Below are positions 48,842-60,260 of a DNA stretch of 64,000 nt, in pieces. The first letter of the stretch is position 1. Every line of letters starts with the position of its first letter. Under the pieces are notes generated by a model, which worked only from the letters and a program-made list of their open reading frames with translations, searched no databases and was not told where the DNA came from. Made by a program: the position numbers and the translations under genes. The stretch is from Nautilus pompilius (Eukaryota; Mollusca; Cephalopoda; Nautilida; Nautilidae). The DNA is taken from assembly GCA_018389105.1 (NCBI GenBank), contig JACATO010000626.1, positions 1,116,001 through 1,180,000 of the forward strand, written 5' to 3'.

Positions 48842-50253
48842 CAGTGGTTTCCAAAAGTTAAGCATCAAAGAACAACAAAAATTTTCAAAATGATTCAAGT
48901 TTTTATTGTTCAAATGATCAACACAAACTCCTCTTCAGGTAACAAATTTTATCAAAAAATATGCAAATTACAAATAATGTAAAGGTAAATAAGCAGGATT
49001 AAGACAGAAAATGAAAATTATTTCTAACAAAGAATGTAAACAAAATAAATTAGAGGTAGTCAATAGCCCCCCCCCAAAAAAAAACAACACATAGCTTACA
49101 GCATGGCTTTGCATGTTGCATATATCCCCATCAATGAAAGTGGGAAATAAAGTACATTGCTTTTCAGAGTAATTTGTAATTTTCAGAGTGATCTAAGATG
49201 GAAGCAACACATCTTCCTATGGCATCCCAAACATTCACAATAGCATCTAGCTCAGGATTGAGTGCTGACCATATCATATAAGTGATTTTTTGGATTTGAA
49301 GATATTGGTCAGTTGTGTGTGCCTTTAGTGAACTAGTGTCATTATCCATTAGAATAAAGTTATCTACAATTGCACCTGCATATGGTCTGACAGAGATCCA
49401 GAATTTTGTCAGTATACCTCATCGCAATCATGATGCCTCCCTTTAACACATGCAGATATTATGTTTACTCAAAGAAAAATTTCCTGCCTAGACCATTACA
49501 CCATCACTGCAGCAATCTCTTTCCATGTTTATGGCTGATTGCATTTTCAGCATTTCTTCCAGATGAGCTGCACCATGATTGAAGGCTAAATCTTGACTCA
49601 TCAGTAAAGAGAACATGGCTCCAGTCATGGGTGTCCAAGCAAAGTGTTCACAGCACCAATTCAATAACTCCCATTTATGGCAGCACATCAAGGGGATATA
49701 CATCATGGGTCATCTCACAGAGCCCTCTTTCATGCAGCCTCTTGCATATGGTTGAGGCTGATACCAACCTCTCTAGAAATGCAGAGAGATGAGAAGTTGA
49801 ACTGATGTCAAAGTTCTGATTTTCCAAGCTAAAAATGATACATAGCAATCAACTACTGGAGTTGTGACCAATGGTTGATTTTGAACTAGTTTTTGGATGA
49901 TATCTCCATGGACTTGAAATTATCTCTAAGGCTGAGAAACTGCACTTTTGTTAACATTTAACCATTCTGCCACCTGGGTCTGTGAGCTTTCCACCTTAGA
50001 GAATCTGCCAAATAAGTACAATTACAAATTTGTAATGTTACCATTCAAAACAAATCTAAGAGCCAAATTGATAATGAACACAAGCCAGCCTTTTTGTATT
50101 TTTATACCAAAGCTAATTTACCTGTTTCTTCTGGAGTCATTTACATTTCTTGGATAGAGTTATTTTATATGAAGTGTGTGTTGGACATCTGGTAAATAAA
50201 AGTTTAACCATTTTGCTGATTTCCTTTTCTTATAACTTTTGGAAACCAGGAGG
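48842..50253 (-). mobile_element. Tc1-type element, 1.4 kb, with inverted ends
   Basis: The left end CAGTGGTTTCCAAAAGTTAA follows TA, and the right end read inward contains CTGGTTTCCAAAAGTTATAA before TA. These are the ends of Tc1 elements of the CAGTGGCCTCCAAAAGT type. Inside on the - strand are the piece CCHKWELLNWCCEHFAWTP (~49680-49620, usual form HR..RL.WA.EH..WT), MFSLLMSQDLAF and ALNPELDAIVNVWDAIGRCV (~49265-49205), matching PDLNPIE.VWD.LGR. Stops and frame changes show decay. It ends 89 bp before exon 6 of the MNNL-type gene. Confidence 0.85.
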
Positions 50254-50342
50254 TAAAAATACTTATGCTGAACATTGTTTCTTTAAATTAAATTATGTAA
50301 AATAAACCTTGTATATTATGTTAATAATATTTTTTCTTTCAG

Positions 50343-50472
50343 AGAATTAGAGCAAAGACAAGATATCTACAATGTAACTCCAAAAGTATTAAAATCTTTT
50401 ATTCTCCCAATCCCTAAAGAGAATGGGATGACTGGAAAAACAGAAGTGGCATTGGAAGTGGAACAAAAATAA
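50343..50472 (+). CDS. MNNL-type membrane protein, exon 6 (cytoplasmic tail and stop)
   Basis: The acceptor ttttttctttcag ends at 50342. The first base completes the Gln codon split by exon 5, and 42 codons follow up to TAA at 50470: ELEQRQDIYNVTPKVLK, then a Pro-rich stretch and EVALEVEQK. Together with HKRK from exon 5 the tail is about 47 residues. It has no PDZ-binding end like those of many Delta/Jagged proteins and no motif I recognise. The exon is supported by phase, acceptor quality and an open frame, but the intron before it is 13.2 kb, so support is weaker than for exons 2-5. Confidence 0.6.
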
Positions 50473-50943
50473 AGTAAGCTTTGTAGATAGCAAACCAAAA
50501 AAAAATAATCTAACAAATAATATTTCTGAAGATACTGCCACCTAGCAGAAAGAGGATTATTGTAAAGACAGAATTTAGTTATTAAATAGAACTGCTTGTG
50601 AATGTACTTAAGAATGATAGACAAATAATTTTTAGATTTTTATATCGTGTATCCAGTTTTCTCTCTATGTAACAGCTTTAGTGTAGTTTATCAATATTGA
50701 AATGAAGTTGAAAATAATATAAAAATAATTTTCATGGACTGAAAAAAGAAAACTATATTATTTTTAAATATTTTTGAAGCTTTTTCATTTTCTTTTTGAA
50801 TGTGCAAAATTAGAAATACTTTTACTCAAGATTGTTTAAGTTTCAAAGATTTCTGTAAACATCTAAAAATAATGTACAATAATTACTCTACACTATTTAT
50901 GTATAAATATATTTGAAAATAAGACAGTATGTACATGAACAAA

Positions 50944-50949
50944 AATAAA
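50944..50949 (+). terminator. Candidate poly(A) signal of the MNNL-type gene
   Basis: AATAAA, overlapped by a second copy four bases on, lies about 470 bp after the stop codon in exon 6. It is a plausible 3' end, but such hexamers are frequent here; an earlier one could be used. Confidence 0.3.
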
Positions 50950-51599
50950 TAAATATTATCATGAGTTGCTTTTGTAAGTTTCATTTTTTTAAATACAGAT
51001 GTAGAAGATTTTTCAGTTTCAGTTATTAAGATAGACAAAAAATACTATTACCAACAAAATTATTTGCCGTTTACTTAATTATAGCTTGCACACCTAATTT
51101 CTATTGCTAAATGAAAATAATCATTGTATATACTATTATTCAAATAAATCTGAGGTAGCAATTTTCAAACTGTTTTATTTATAACAAATGTCTCAGTTCT
51201 ACTACAAGAGAGAGTTTGTTGATGTTAGCAAGGAGTCATAAGTAGAGCTTGTTCCTGCATTGATAAATTCTACTTACTATGTATAGAAGCTATTTAAAGA
51301 AAAAACATGGTGAAGTAACATAAAGGTAAGATGTTTAGCTCGACATAAAAAATAGTTAAACAGTATGGTTAAGATGGGTGGCAGCAGTGTTGTTATCATT
51401 CCACCTAAATCCAGCAAGTTGGGTGGTATAATAACTTAGCAGATATCTAGTCACAGAATACTAGTCATATTGTGTGTGCCAAAGTTCTCCCACTGCTCAA
51501 TGCAACAACATAAATGCACCATATATAATTGATCTATAACATTACTCTCATGCAGATCCTTAGTTTTTTTCATTTTGGTTTTCATGGAAGTTATCTTTG

Positions 51600-52392
51600 A
51601 TTTGACTGTCTGAAGGACATGGATTACTGTTTACAGTTGATACACGTCATTTGTTGAGGACATTGTTCCTTGAATATTTGTAGACCATTTCACTGGTGTA
51701 ATTTCACCATTGTACTCAACAAAATTGTCGTTGAGATGTTGAAGGTGCTTGAATCCCTCTGGTGGAGAGATCTTTGCTTTGTTTCTGTAGCAAAAAAAAA
51801 AAAAAGATATCTTTAGCAGCAACTTGAAACAATTGAGCTATTTCCTTTTTCAATGGATCGATATGCTTTCAAATATAGCAAGAGATGTTTGCAGTTTAAA
51901 GAAACCAATCATGGGGAAGTTTCATTGCAGCAGAATTGCACAAACTCCTCTAGAATACTGGTATCAGACATTGGGGTACTTCCTCAAATGAAATGACCCT
52001 TTTCTGTTTCAATACATTTTTTCACAGGAACCAAAGCAGTGTGTTGCATCATATTGACCTACAACACCTTTACATAGATGTTGTTTCAGCATCATTGGAC
52101 ACTCATTTTCATCAGATATGTTGGAATTTACAGTATAATCTACAAACGAAAGTATACACAAAGTAACATTGACAGCCAATTTTTGTACTTGTAAGTGCAC
52201 TTCCTCTGATTTATAATCAAACATCCCTTTGTTGTATGAACACTTTTTTCTATGCTTCTCATGAACAAAAATAATGAAATTAAAAATGATTCCAATTTTA
52301 GACTTTACAGATAACCAATCAGAAAAGTTTTCTGAAACATTATTAGAATGACTCTGATGCCATAACAAAAAACATGCCTGGCTGTCTTGCAA
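51600..52392 (-). other. Unidentified degenerate coding-like segment
   Basis: On the - strand an open piece of 127 codons (52392-52009) has EENECP-like phrases, for example SNISDENECPMMLKQHLCKG and THCFGSCEKMY. A second piece (51822-51631) has PPEGFKHLQHLNDNFVEYNG. They lie in line and could come from one broken gene, probably of a mobile element. The residue mix is protein-like, with spaced Cys, but I do not recognise the family. It could also be chance. Confidence 0.3.
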
Positions 52393-52623
52393 ACTGGGTG
52401 TTAAAACAAACTCTTTGATTTGATTTTAAAACTTTCATTAAAAGAAAGTTTATAAATTAAGAACCAAAATCTTTATTTACATGCTCAGTGAGTAAAGCAA
52501 TATAGGAATACTGATTTAAATTGTACAACTGTACAGGGTAAGTTCAGTGATATCCTGTCAGCACTCTTAGCTGAAATAGTATTTGGTGGGGGGCCAGGTC
52601 TTTCCAGATGGTGAAGCATTTAA

Positions 52624-54590
52624 CCCTTTTTCTAACAAAGTTTTTAGTTCATACCCCTAAAATGCAACTTTTCAATATTTTAACACTTTTTATTAGCAGA
52701 AATAAGCAACCTTTATTGACATTAAACAGTTTTTATTCATCTTTGATCTTGAGCTTTACAGTATTTCAATAATACATTCTTCACAATGTAAATGTCCAAG
52801 CATTTCATATCACAGAGAGGAACATGTCAATGCTTATAGAACACACTAGTATCAAGGCAAAATCCTCATCTTTTGCATATCTTGCACTGTCTTCCTGAGT
52901 ATTTCTTCTTACCAGTTGGAGGATATTTTTCCCTGAAGGTATTTTGAATCCACCAATTGGTCTATCAGCTTAGTCCTTGACTAGGGCCCTCCTGTGGGGG
53001 TCAAGGGACAGGATTTTCATTATCAGAGCCTGAATCAAAGTCTGTATCCAAATCATCACAAACCTTTGAACATAGCCTTGCACCAATTTCAGCTGAAATT
53101 CATAGAAAACAAATTTTTGAACCATTTTAGTTTTCCTTTCTATAGAATAGTACAAAATCATTTGATCTATCCTATCAACACCTGTCATGAACTGATTGTA
53201 TTCCATTATGTATGTTGGCTTATTGATCTCAGCAAAGCTATCACTTCTCTTCCTAACTCTCACTCTGCCCATCTCAGCATTATGTTTACTATTGATGACC
53301 TGACATTCTTATTGTCTCACCATGCTGTCATCATCTTCTTCCCATTATCATGGGAAATTGTCTCCCCCTTTTCAAGCAGGTATTTGTCCCAGCATTCCTT
53401 ATCTTGGGCAGTTCCACGTGATTCTTTCAGAGTGTTCCACATGTACATGTATTAGCCTCAAAAAGTGTTTCACTTAGCCTGACTGAATTATAAAAGTTGT
53501 TCATGTATGGAGAATAATATTTCCCAATAAGCCTGTTAAGGATATGAAAAACAATTTCTTGGAATGTCTGTGCCACCCTGTCATATATGAGAATATTCCA
53601 ACAGTCTCTGCCAATATGTATTCTTTGATTCCATTTTTTATTAATTTTTATGGATTATAGCATCTGAAGGCTAGTCTACTTTTCTATTTCAATATCCTCT
53701 CAACCATGGAAATGTGAGGATGATGGGTGTAACTATCCCTGATTTTTTCCTCTATGTAGTCATAGTCAGGACAGACCATGTGAAGCCTATTTTTGGCAGT
53801 TGTCTGGCCATGCAGCATTGTCATTGAAGTGTAAAAAACTCATGATAATCTGGAATCTGTCCTTGCTTATACTGTGTCCAAAGTAGCATGTCAATAGAGC
53901 TTCACAATTTGAACAGTACTGGGAAAGTTCTGGCTTTCTTATAAGGCCTTTCAGTAACATCAGTCAAAAACAGGTTTTCATTTCCAGTACTGTTGCATCC
54001 TTCCACCTCCTAGACCTTGAATGAGGGGAGAGTAGTCAAGGGAGGTTATCAAAATATTGCTTAGCATAGAAGTTAGTCTCAGTAACTATGTGTTTGAATA
54101 GAACATCAATGAAAAATAATTGAAAATGTCTCAAGACACTGTCACTAACATTCTGAGCATTACTCCTTGGACCAGGGTTTGAAGTCATCCAGTAGAACCG
54201 CAGTTGTGACCATTTTGGATTGGATTAGCACATCCACCACGACCTCACTGCAGTTGTCTAGTGTTGTGCCCAGTAGACCTATGGCTATTGTCACTACTAC
54301 TGCTGTCATTGTCATTTGAATCAACATTACTATGACAATCACTTTGATCATTAATACCCTTCTATATCCTAGATATTACTGTGACTGCCAAATAAGTCAT
54401 TTTCACTGTCTGAATCAGTGATAATTTTATTTTCTGTGCAACAAATTGTTGATCTCTTCTCATGGTATCCAATTTTACTGACCAGCCATCTAATGGATGT
54501 CACAAAACTGTTAGATTGGTGAGGTCTGACTTTGGCAATCAGTGGGATGTGATCACCAATTGGAGGTCTCTGACTTTGGCAGGGAAAGAG
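52624..54590 (-). mobile_element. piggyBac element, inactive, intact TTAA flanks
   Basis: TTAA occurs at 52620-52623 and 54591-54594. The ends inside them are CCCTTTTTCT and, read inward from the right, CTCTTTCCCTGCC, as in piggyBac-type inverted repeats. On the - strand transposase pieces run in order: DVLFKHIVTETNFYAKQYF (~54095-54040), SKDRFQIIMSFLHFNDN (~53870-53820), RGTAQDKECWDKYLLEKG (~53420-53370), EYNQFMTGVDRIDQMILYYS (~53205-53145, the Asp-bearing D.N..M.GVDR.DQ motif), and a C-terminal Cys-rich piece with CKICKR (~52885). Stops and frame changes are present. Full length is kept, ~1.97 kb. Confidence 0.88.
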
Positions 54591-54644
54591 TTAAATGTCA
54601 CCAGTAGTGATCAAACCTATTAAAATTCCCTACTAAAATTCCTC

Positions 54645-54822
54645 ATTTTCAGATATAGGAAAAACAAAGCACCCAGAAGAAACTCACATAAATGGCTGAT
54701 GAAAAAGAGTGAGAAGAAATATTAGAGGTACACCAAACCAAGCTGGTCCCACCTATGATTCGAACTGAGGCTCTCAACCTTAGCAGTCCAGTAGGCTAAC
54801 CACTAAGCTACCATACTGCCCC
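54645..54822 (-). repeat. tRNA-derived SINE
   Basis: On the - strand the head GGGGCAGTATGGTAGCTTAG leads to an A box (TAGCTTAGTGGTTAG), and CAGTTCGAATCATAGG gives a near-canonical B box 45 bp on. The body that follows has GTGAGTTTCTTCTGGGTGCT, then TTGTTTTTCC. Spacing and boxes are those of a tRNA-headed SINE. It adjoins the piggyBac right end. Confidence 0.7.
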
Positions 54823-55329
54823 AAATGTATTGTGGATGTAATATTTGCACACAATTCATTTTGTGCAATATCTGGAAACTGTTTGATGCATTTAGCAAGC
54901 ATGTATAGCCATCTCTGATTTACACTAAAATATTGCACTTGTGTCTCAGTGTTAGTCTTGGTGCATTGTGCTCCACTATTTTTTTCAAGGCTTGACATAG
55001 ATCAGAAATGGTCCTAGGAGCATGTGGTTGTTGTCTAATGCAACCCACCTTTTAGCACCATCAGTGAAAGCTGCAGACATACACCCTGTTAAAGGGATCT
55101 GGAGATTACTCCACCAGAATATTCAGAAATATGAATTCCTGCATGCTGTGTCATGAAACAACTGTACACCAAGGTATTAGTGTGAGGCTGAGAGGTTGGT
55201 GTTGTGCAGAAAATACTGTTGCAGATTTTATAATGTATGTATACAGCTCAACAGCAATTAAAATACTAAATGTCACATAAAAATAATGATGATACTGGTT
55301 GGCTTTGTGATCCAATCCATTCTTGCTGC

Positions 55330-56110
55330 AATCCTTAGTTTAGGAACCACTGTTCTATGAGATTTATGTTAAGGAGGTTGAGCAGACTATGGAAGATGTT
55401 GGATATTTTTTTATTTGAAAATGGTTCTTGACTACTGCTGCATGACCAGTCCTTGCATTTATCCATGATGGTAGACTGATTAATGTAACTTTTTGTGCAA
55501 ATAGTACATCGGGTCTAATGATCTCATCCATATAGTGCTGACCTGTAGGAGTTCTATCAAAAAGAACCAATTCATTTGTGGTCACACAATATAGCACTCT
55601 AGACTAGAACAGTGACATCTCAAAACAATTTCTCTAACATATTTTAGTCATCATTAGATTGGTTTGGTTTCTGCCAAACATTTAAATTACCATCAGCAAA
55701 ATGAATGTTTAATTCATTCTCATCAGAGAAGACAATGTGATTCCAGTTTGCTAAAGTCCAGTGGAGCTAACATCCCAATCCAATATCACTCTATAGAGGT
55801 ATGTAAAATACTGGAGACATCTAGCATGTAAATTAACAGTGTATAGCCAATTTCATAGAGTGTTGTCAAAGATAGTCCCATAAACCTGCCACAATTTTAT
55901 CCAGATGAAAAAACATGCCAAGATACTGAAACTATGTTAAGCCAGATAGATGAGGTAATATTATTGTAATGCTATGACACTTTCTGCCAGGCCATTCATG
56001 AACAACTTATTTATCTCTGTCAAAGTCAGCTGATAACAGTTTCTGTTATACCAAGTTCAGCAGCCACATCTGTCTGACCACTTCTAGTCTTGCAGCTTGT
56101 CCATTAAATA
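55330..56110 (-). pseudogene. Tc1-type transposase remnant, second lineage
   Basis: The best piece (55597-55364 on the - strand) has TNELVLFDRTPTGQHYMDEI followed by IRPDVLF, matching the Tc1 segment .T.L....GTLTGQRY.DEI..P.V. Then comes a stretch ending GHAAVVKNHFQ, where active copies read DNARPHTA..V..FLQ; the catalytic Asp phrase is worn to NARTGH. Upstream, at ~55760-55640, lie fragments like the W.....FSDES segment (out of frame). It differs from the Tc1 copies at 32160 and 48842. Ends not found. Confidence 0.7.
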
Positions 56111-56393
56111 AGTCATAGTGGCATTCTCTCAATGTTTGATGACTTCATGTTGTAAAAATTTGGGAAAGGTTTTATGCCTGATTTGACCAATGTTGTAGTT
56201 ACTTTGCTTCACCAGACAGTGGTATGAAGTATACCCTAACCAGAGAGAAAGAATCACATAAAGCACACAAAGCAACAAAACTGTCATCACTGAAGCAGCA
56301 GAAGGGGAGGTGGGGAGTTTAAGAACCATACAAACCTTTTATAGTGACCTTGGAGACCGTAAATAGTTGTACCAGAGATCTATTATATAAATA

Positions 56394-56924
56394 CAGTGCA
56401 ACCTCACGTATCCGAACAAGCCTGGAGACAAGCTATTTGTTCGGATACGCGAAAAAAAAACAGAATGCAGGTGTTGCTGTGAGCATGCCGAGGGTCAAAT
56501 TCGAATATCCAATTGACACCCTATCCGAACAATAGACGCTATGCATGTTAATTGTCACTTGTGTAAACTGTTTCGAAACAATGCCTTTCTAACCCAAAGT
56601 GAAGTACCGTATCAAAATAGGGCCAGTGATAGGTGTGCCTTTAGCTCGCTCTTGAGTGAACCATATGTACAAGGTGTCTTCCATCTTCTGGTTGTTTCCA
56701 ACAAACATTGTCTTTCTTGTGCACTGTTTTTTCGTTGGTTGAGTAGCTGTAAACTCAGTAAGTTTAACTCTTTGATTTTTAATGTCGGTGATAGTAGATC
56801 GCCCAACACCATATTCTTCAACTAAACATGCAGCTACTGCACCAGAGTCAAGTCTTTTCAAGATCTTCACTTTGTCGTCTAGAGACAGAACATTACGTTT
56901 TCTTTTCAAACTTTTGTCAGACAT
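56394..56924 (-). mobile_element. Tigger/pogo-type element, one end and the transposase N-terminus
   Basis: A left end CAGTGCAACCTCACGTATCC follows TA at 56392-56393. It includes a self-complementary pair, cgtatccgaacaa and ttgttcggatacg, 16 bp apart. On the - strand an ATG at 56924 opens a 111-codon frame: basic start, LSLDDKVKILKRLDSGA, VEEYGVGRSTITDIKNQR (the CENP-B-type helix-turn-helix) and MEDTLYIWFTQERAKGTPIT (the start of the second DNA-binding domain). The catalytic core is absent, so this is an internally deleted copy. The opposite end was not found in the next few hundred bases. Confidence 0.75.
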
Positions 56925-56999
56925 TTTGAACGTGAGTGTCGTGAACAGTACAGTCTAAAATGCAATGTAGATTAAAACACTTCAAAGATGATATGAAAA

Positions 57000-59640
57000 A
57001 CCAGATAAAATATTTCTTAGTAAATTATATTAAATTAAATAAATTACTTAAATTAAATAATTATCATTTCCCCCTTGATTAAAAAATAAAAAATGAGATT
57101 GATTCAAATTTTCAAGTGAAAAATATTGCAATAATAGTCTGACTATACACGTAATAATAAAGATAAATGAGCAAAGGCGAACACACATGCAAAAAATGAA
57201 GAAACAAACTCACTTACTCAATAGCATAAAATGGGCTCAACTTACTTGCTCTCGACTTTTATTTTATTTTTTTTAGTCACTGACAATCAATCACCTGATC
57301 ACTTTAATATAGTTATAAATATATCATGGAACTGAACAGTAACTTTGTTTTTATCCTTGTAATCTTCACCTGGGGAATTATACTGTAAATTTGTTTTCAT
57401 GGAACTGTGCAGTATTTGTTTTTAGCCCTGGTCTGGTCTTGTTGCATCTGCATTCTTAATGTCATCAACTGAAAACTACAGTAACTCTTTAAGTTAAGGT
57501 CTTCATTGAGGGAACTCAAAAGTAACACTATTTTAGGTTTGGTCTCTTTCTCTAAAAACTATAAAATGATTTCATTTTAGAATTGGTTTATTCTATGTAT
57601 TCTAATGCACTTCTAAGTCCTGGAATAACCAAACTTAAATACTAAAAATCCAGGAATAACTGAAACTACTGCTTTCTACTGGACTACCTATCAGATCACT
57701 GATGAGTACAGGAAGATCTCAATAAACCAAAAAGGACTGTACACTCTGAAATAATTGCAAAAAATGTCAGATGAATTCAACAAACCCAGCATTGGTATAC
57801 ACAGGCCTCAGTAGATCAGGATAAATAAAACCATCAGAACACAATAAGATACTAAAATTTTTAAGTGTATCTATGCTAAACTCAACACTGATTTAAATTG
57901 AGTTAAGTTTAGTTTAGTTTTACTGTCATCACGGCTTATTTAAGGACCCACAGACCTAAATTGATTAATACTATTAACCACACTTTCTGATAGTTTAATT
58001 TCACTCATTAACAATTATTTGCAAGAATCACTTGTGTCCCTGCCCATTTATAACTTGTGTACAAGTAAAATAATAAGGTGTACAGTATAAATTGTATTTT
58101 TCTTCAGTAATGTTTACACTCCTTGCTGTTTAAATCAGCTGAGCTCAAGTTAAAGAGAACTAAGGATCTACTTGTTTAGTCCCACACATGCAGTACTAGT
58201 CAATGTGATGGATCTCTTTAGAATGAGCAAGTTTGATGAATAAGAAAAAAACTATATAGATATTTACAAATGCACCACAAAAATTAAAATTTCTGGTAGC
58301 CTCGGTTCAATAGGTTTGTGAATGAGTGATTAAATAAAAATATTTTATAAAAACTTAAATCACATAATAAATAGAGAAATCTAAAATAAATTCTGATAAA
58401 ATAGGTTATTCACTTCTTTAAAAGAATGGCATAGAAACAAATTGGTATCTGACACCCAAATGTGAGAATTTTCACACTGAAATGCTAAAGAAGCAAACAT
58501 CATATCATTCAGTTCTAGCAGAACTAGTTATTAGTTAAATATAGACTTCTTTTTTTTTTTAATTTAAAAGCCAGAGCTTAAAGTATCTGAAATAACAGCA
58601 AAGAAACATAATCATCTAAAAAAATTTCAAGCATCAATAAGAGACAGGATTTAAAGTAATAGATGCCATGTTTTTAAATTATGTTAATATTTTTGACAGT
58701 TCTTTAACTAATTTAACAGAGGTATGTGCATGGTGCTCGCAAGCTGTTTTCTTATTAAGGTGAATGAATGTAAAAGGAATTTCAAAGAAAAAGGAGTGAG
58801 TATCTATTTTATTCAAAAGATTCTGTATTTGAAAAATATTATTTTCATAAAGGTTCAAGAGAAATATGAATCTTTTGTTTACAATTTAATGAGATACTGT
58901 ATATCATGAATTGCATATAAAGTAACACAAACTCATGAAAACAATTTTATCCTAGAAAATAAGTTATTTACTTGACAAATTTAAATATACAAACTTAATT
59001 TTTACGAATAGTGTATTAAAATTGAGTAAGTAAAACTGTAGTGATTGGAAAAAATTAAATTCTAATGATATGTATTCATTACTTGCAGTCTTCCAAGAGT
59101 AATCGCCCTTAACATTATCAACCGAAACTGAAGTCCTAATTTGAACATCGTATTTAAAATAAGATTTAAATTTCAACTAATGCAAGAATGAAGACGAACG
59201 TGGTTTTTCTTTTTTTACATATAAATGTATAATTATATAGTGTTATCCAAATATTTTGTTTGTTGTATTTTAACGTATATTTTTATGATTTGCATTTATA
59301 TTAATATTTCAATCTCGAGAATTCCCCCATCTTTGTGAAACCAATGTTTTTTAATGAGCCGCATGTTTGCTTCACCCTCAAATGTTCTGTAAAAAACAAA
59401 AACCTTTTAGTTTCTGCCGGTAAATGGGATAAGAACTAGTATTATCATCAATATTATTTGTAAATAATAATATTGTGTATAGAAAACTAAATTTTAAAGA
59501 ACAAAGAATATGAAAGTTTTCAGCTAGACAAAATAATTTCCCTTTAATGAGGCATTAAAACAATTTTTAAAATAAATTCTCATAAAAACTTTCACTTTTC
59601 ACTGTTAAATTGTATTTTACATGTTGTTGTTAATAATAGT
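57000..59640. other. Intergenic, nothing recognised
   Basis: AT-rich DNA without a supported exon or mobile element on either strand. Confidence 0.4.
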
Positions 59641-59654
59641 AATAATGTGGTGTT

Positions 59655-59825
59655 TAAGTAACAACGATTATTGGACGAAAGGTTACGCGAACTGCCTGCT
59701 CAGTCTGACGTACCTACCACCACTATCGAGTTTCTTCTCGCTCTTCTTCGCCAGCTGGTCGGTTGTCGGAGTTCTAGTAGCGGGATAGGTAACGCTCTCT
59801 AGCGGCTAACCACGACACTACGCTC
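59655..59825. promoter_or_regulatory. CpG-rich promoter-like segment
   Basis: Fifteen CpG dinucleotides fall in about 190 bp (ggttacgcgaactgcc through cgacactacgctcctcc), whereas the surrounding kilobases have almost none. The GC content is near 50%. The segment lies 1.4 kb upstream of the BTAF1 start codon. It could be a promoter or first exon of a transcript going left, or a distal BTAF1 promoter. No coding frame stands out. Confidence 0.4.
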
Positions 59826-60189
59826 CTCCACATTATAAATTGCTGTTATAACACTGAGACAAAGACTATTTTACATTCGATTTTTCTTTCTCTATTCACT
59901 TTTTAAAATATCAAATGATTTAAAATTCTTATTAAAACGAAATAATAAAAGTTGTAACAATTGATAAATAAATACAATTTTTTTTTAAAATCTTTTAAAA
60001 GAATTCATCTTTGGAAATAAAAAAAATTCTTTAATCACTGGAAGAAAAAATGATTCAATAGCAGACAAAAAAATAAGTTTTAAAAATTCTAAAACAACAG
60101 AATTCCTTAAATAAGAACTATCTTTATTAAGAATATTTTCAAGGCTGCTGTTTTAAAACCACGCAGCTAGATTATTTGCTCTGAAGTGA

Positions 60190-60260
60190 ATGTGTAACGG
60201 CGTGTGAAACGCCGCCATTATCGATATTGAACAGGATGTGTGACCCGACTCCAGCAAACA
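60190..60260. promoter_or_regulatory. CpG-bearing segment with GC hairpin
   Basis: CGGCG at 60198-60202 pairs with CGCCG at 60210-60214 across a 7-nt loop. This is followed by gccgccattatcg, whose complement ATAATGGCGGC resembles a YY1-type site. It is probably part of the BTAF1 upstream regulatory region; function is inferred only from composition and position. Confidence 0.3.

Noticed and set aside
52994..53455. 153-codon + strand open frame
   Set aside because: Antisense to the piggyBac transposase remnant, whose motifs are on the - strand.
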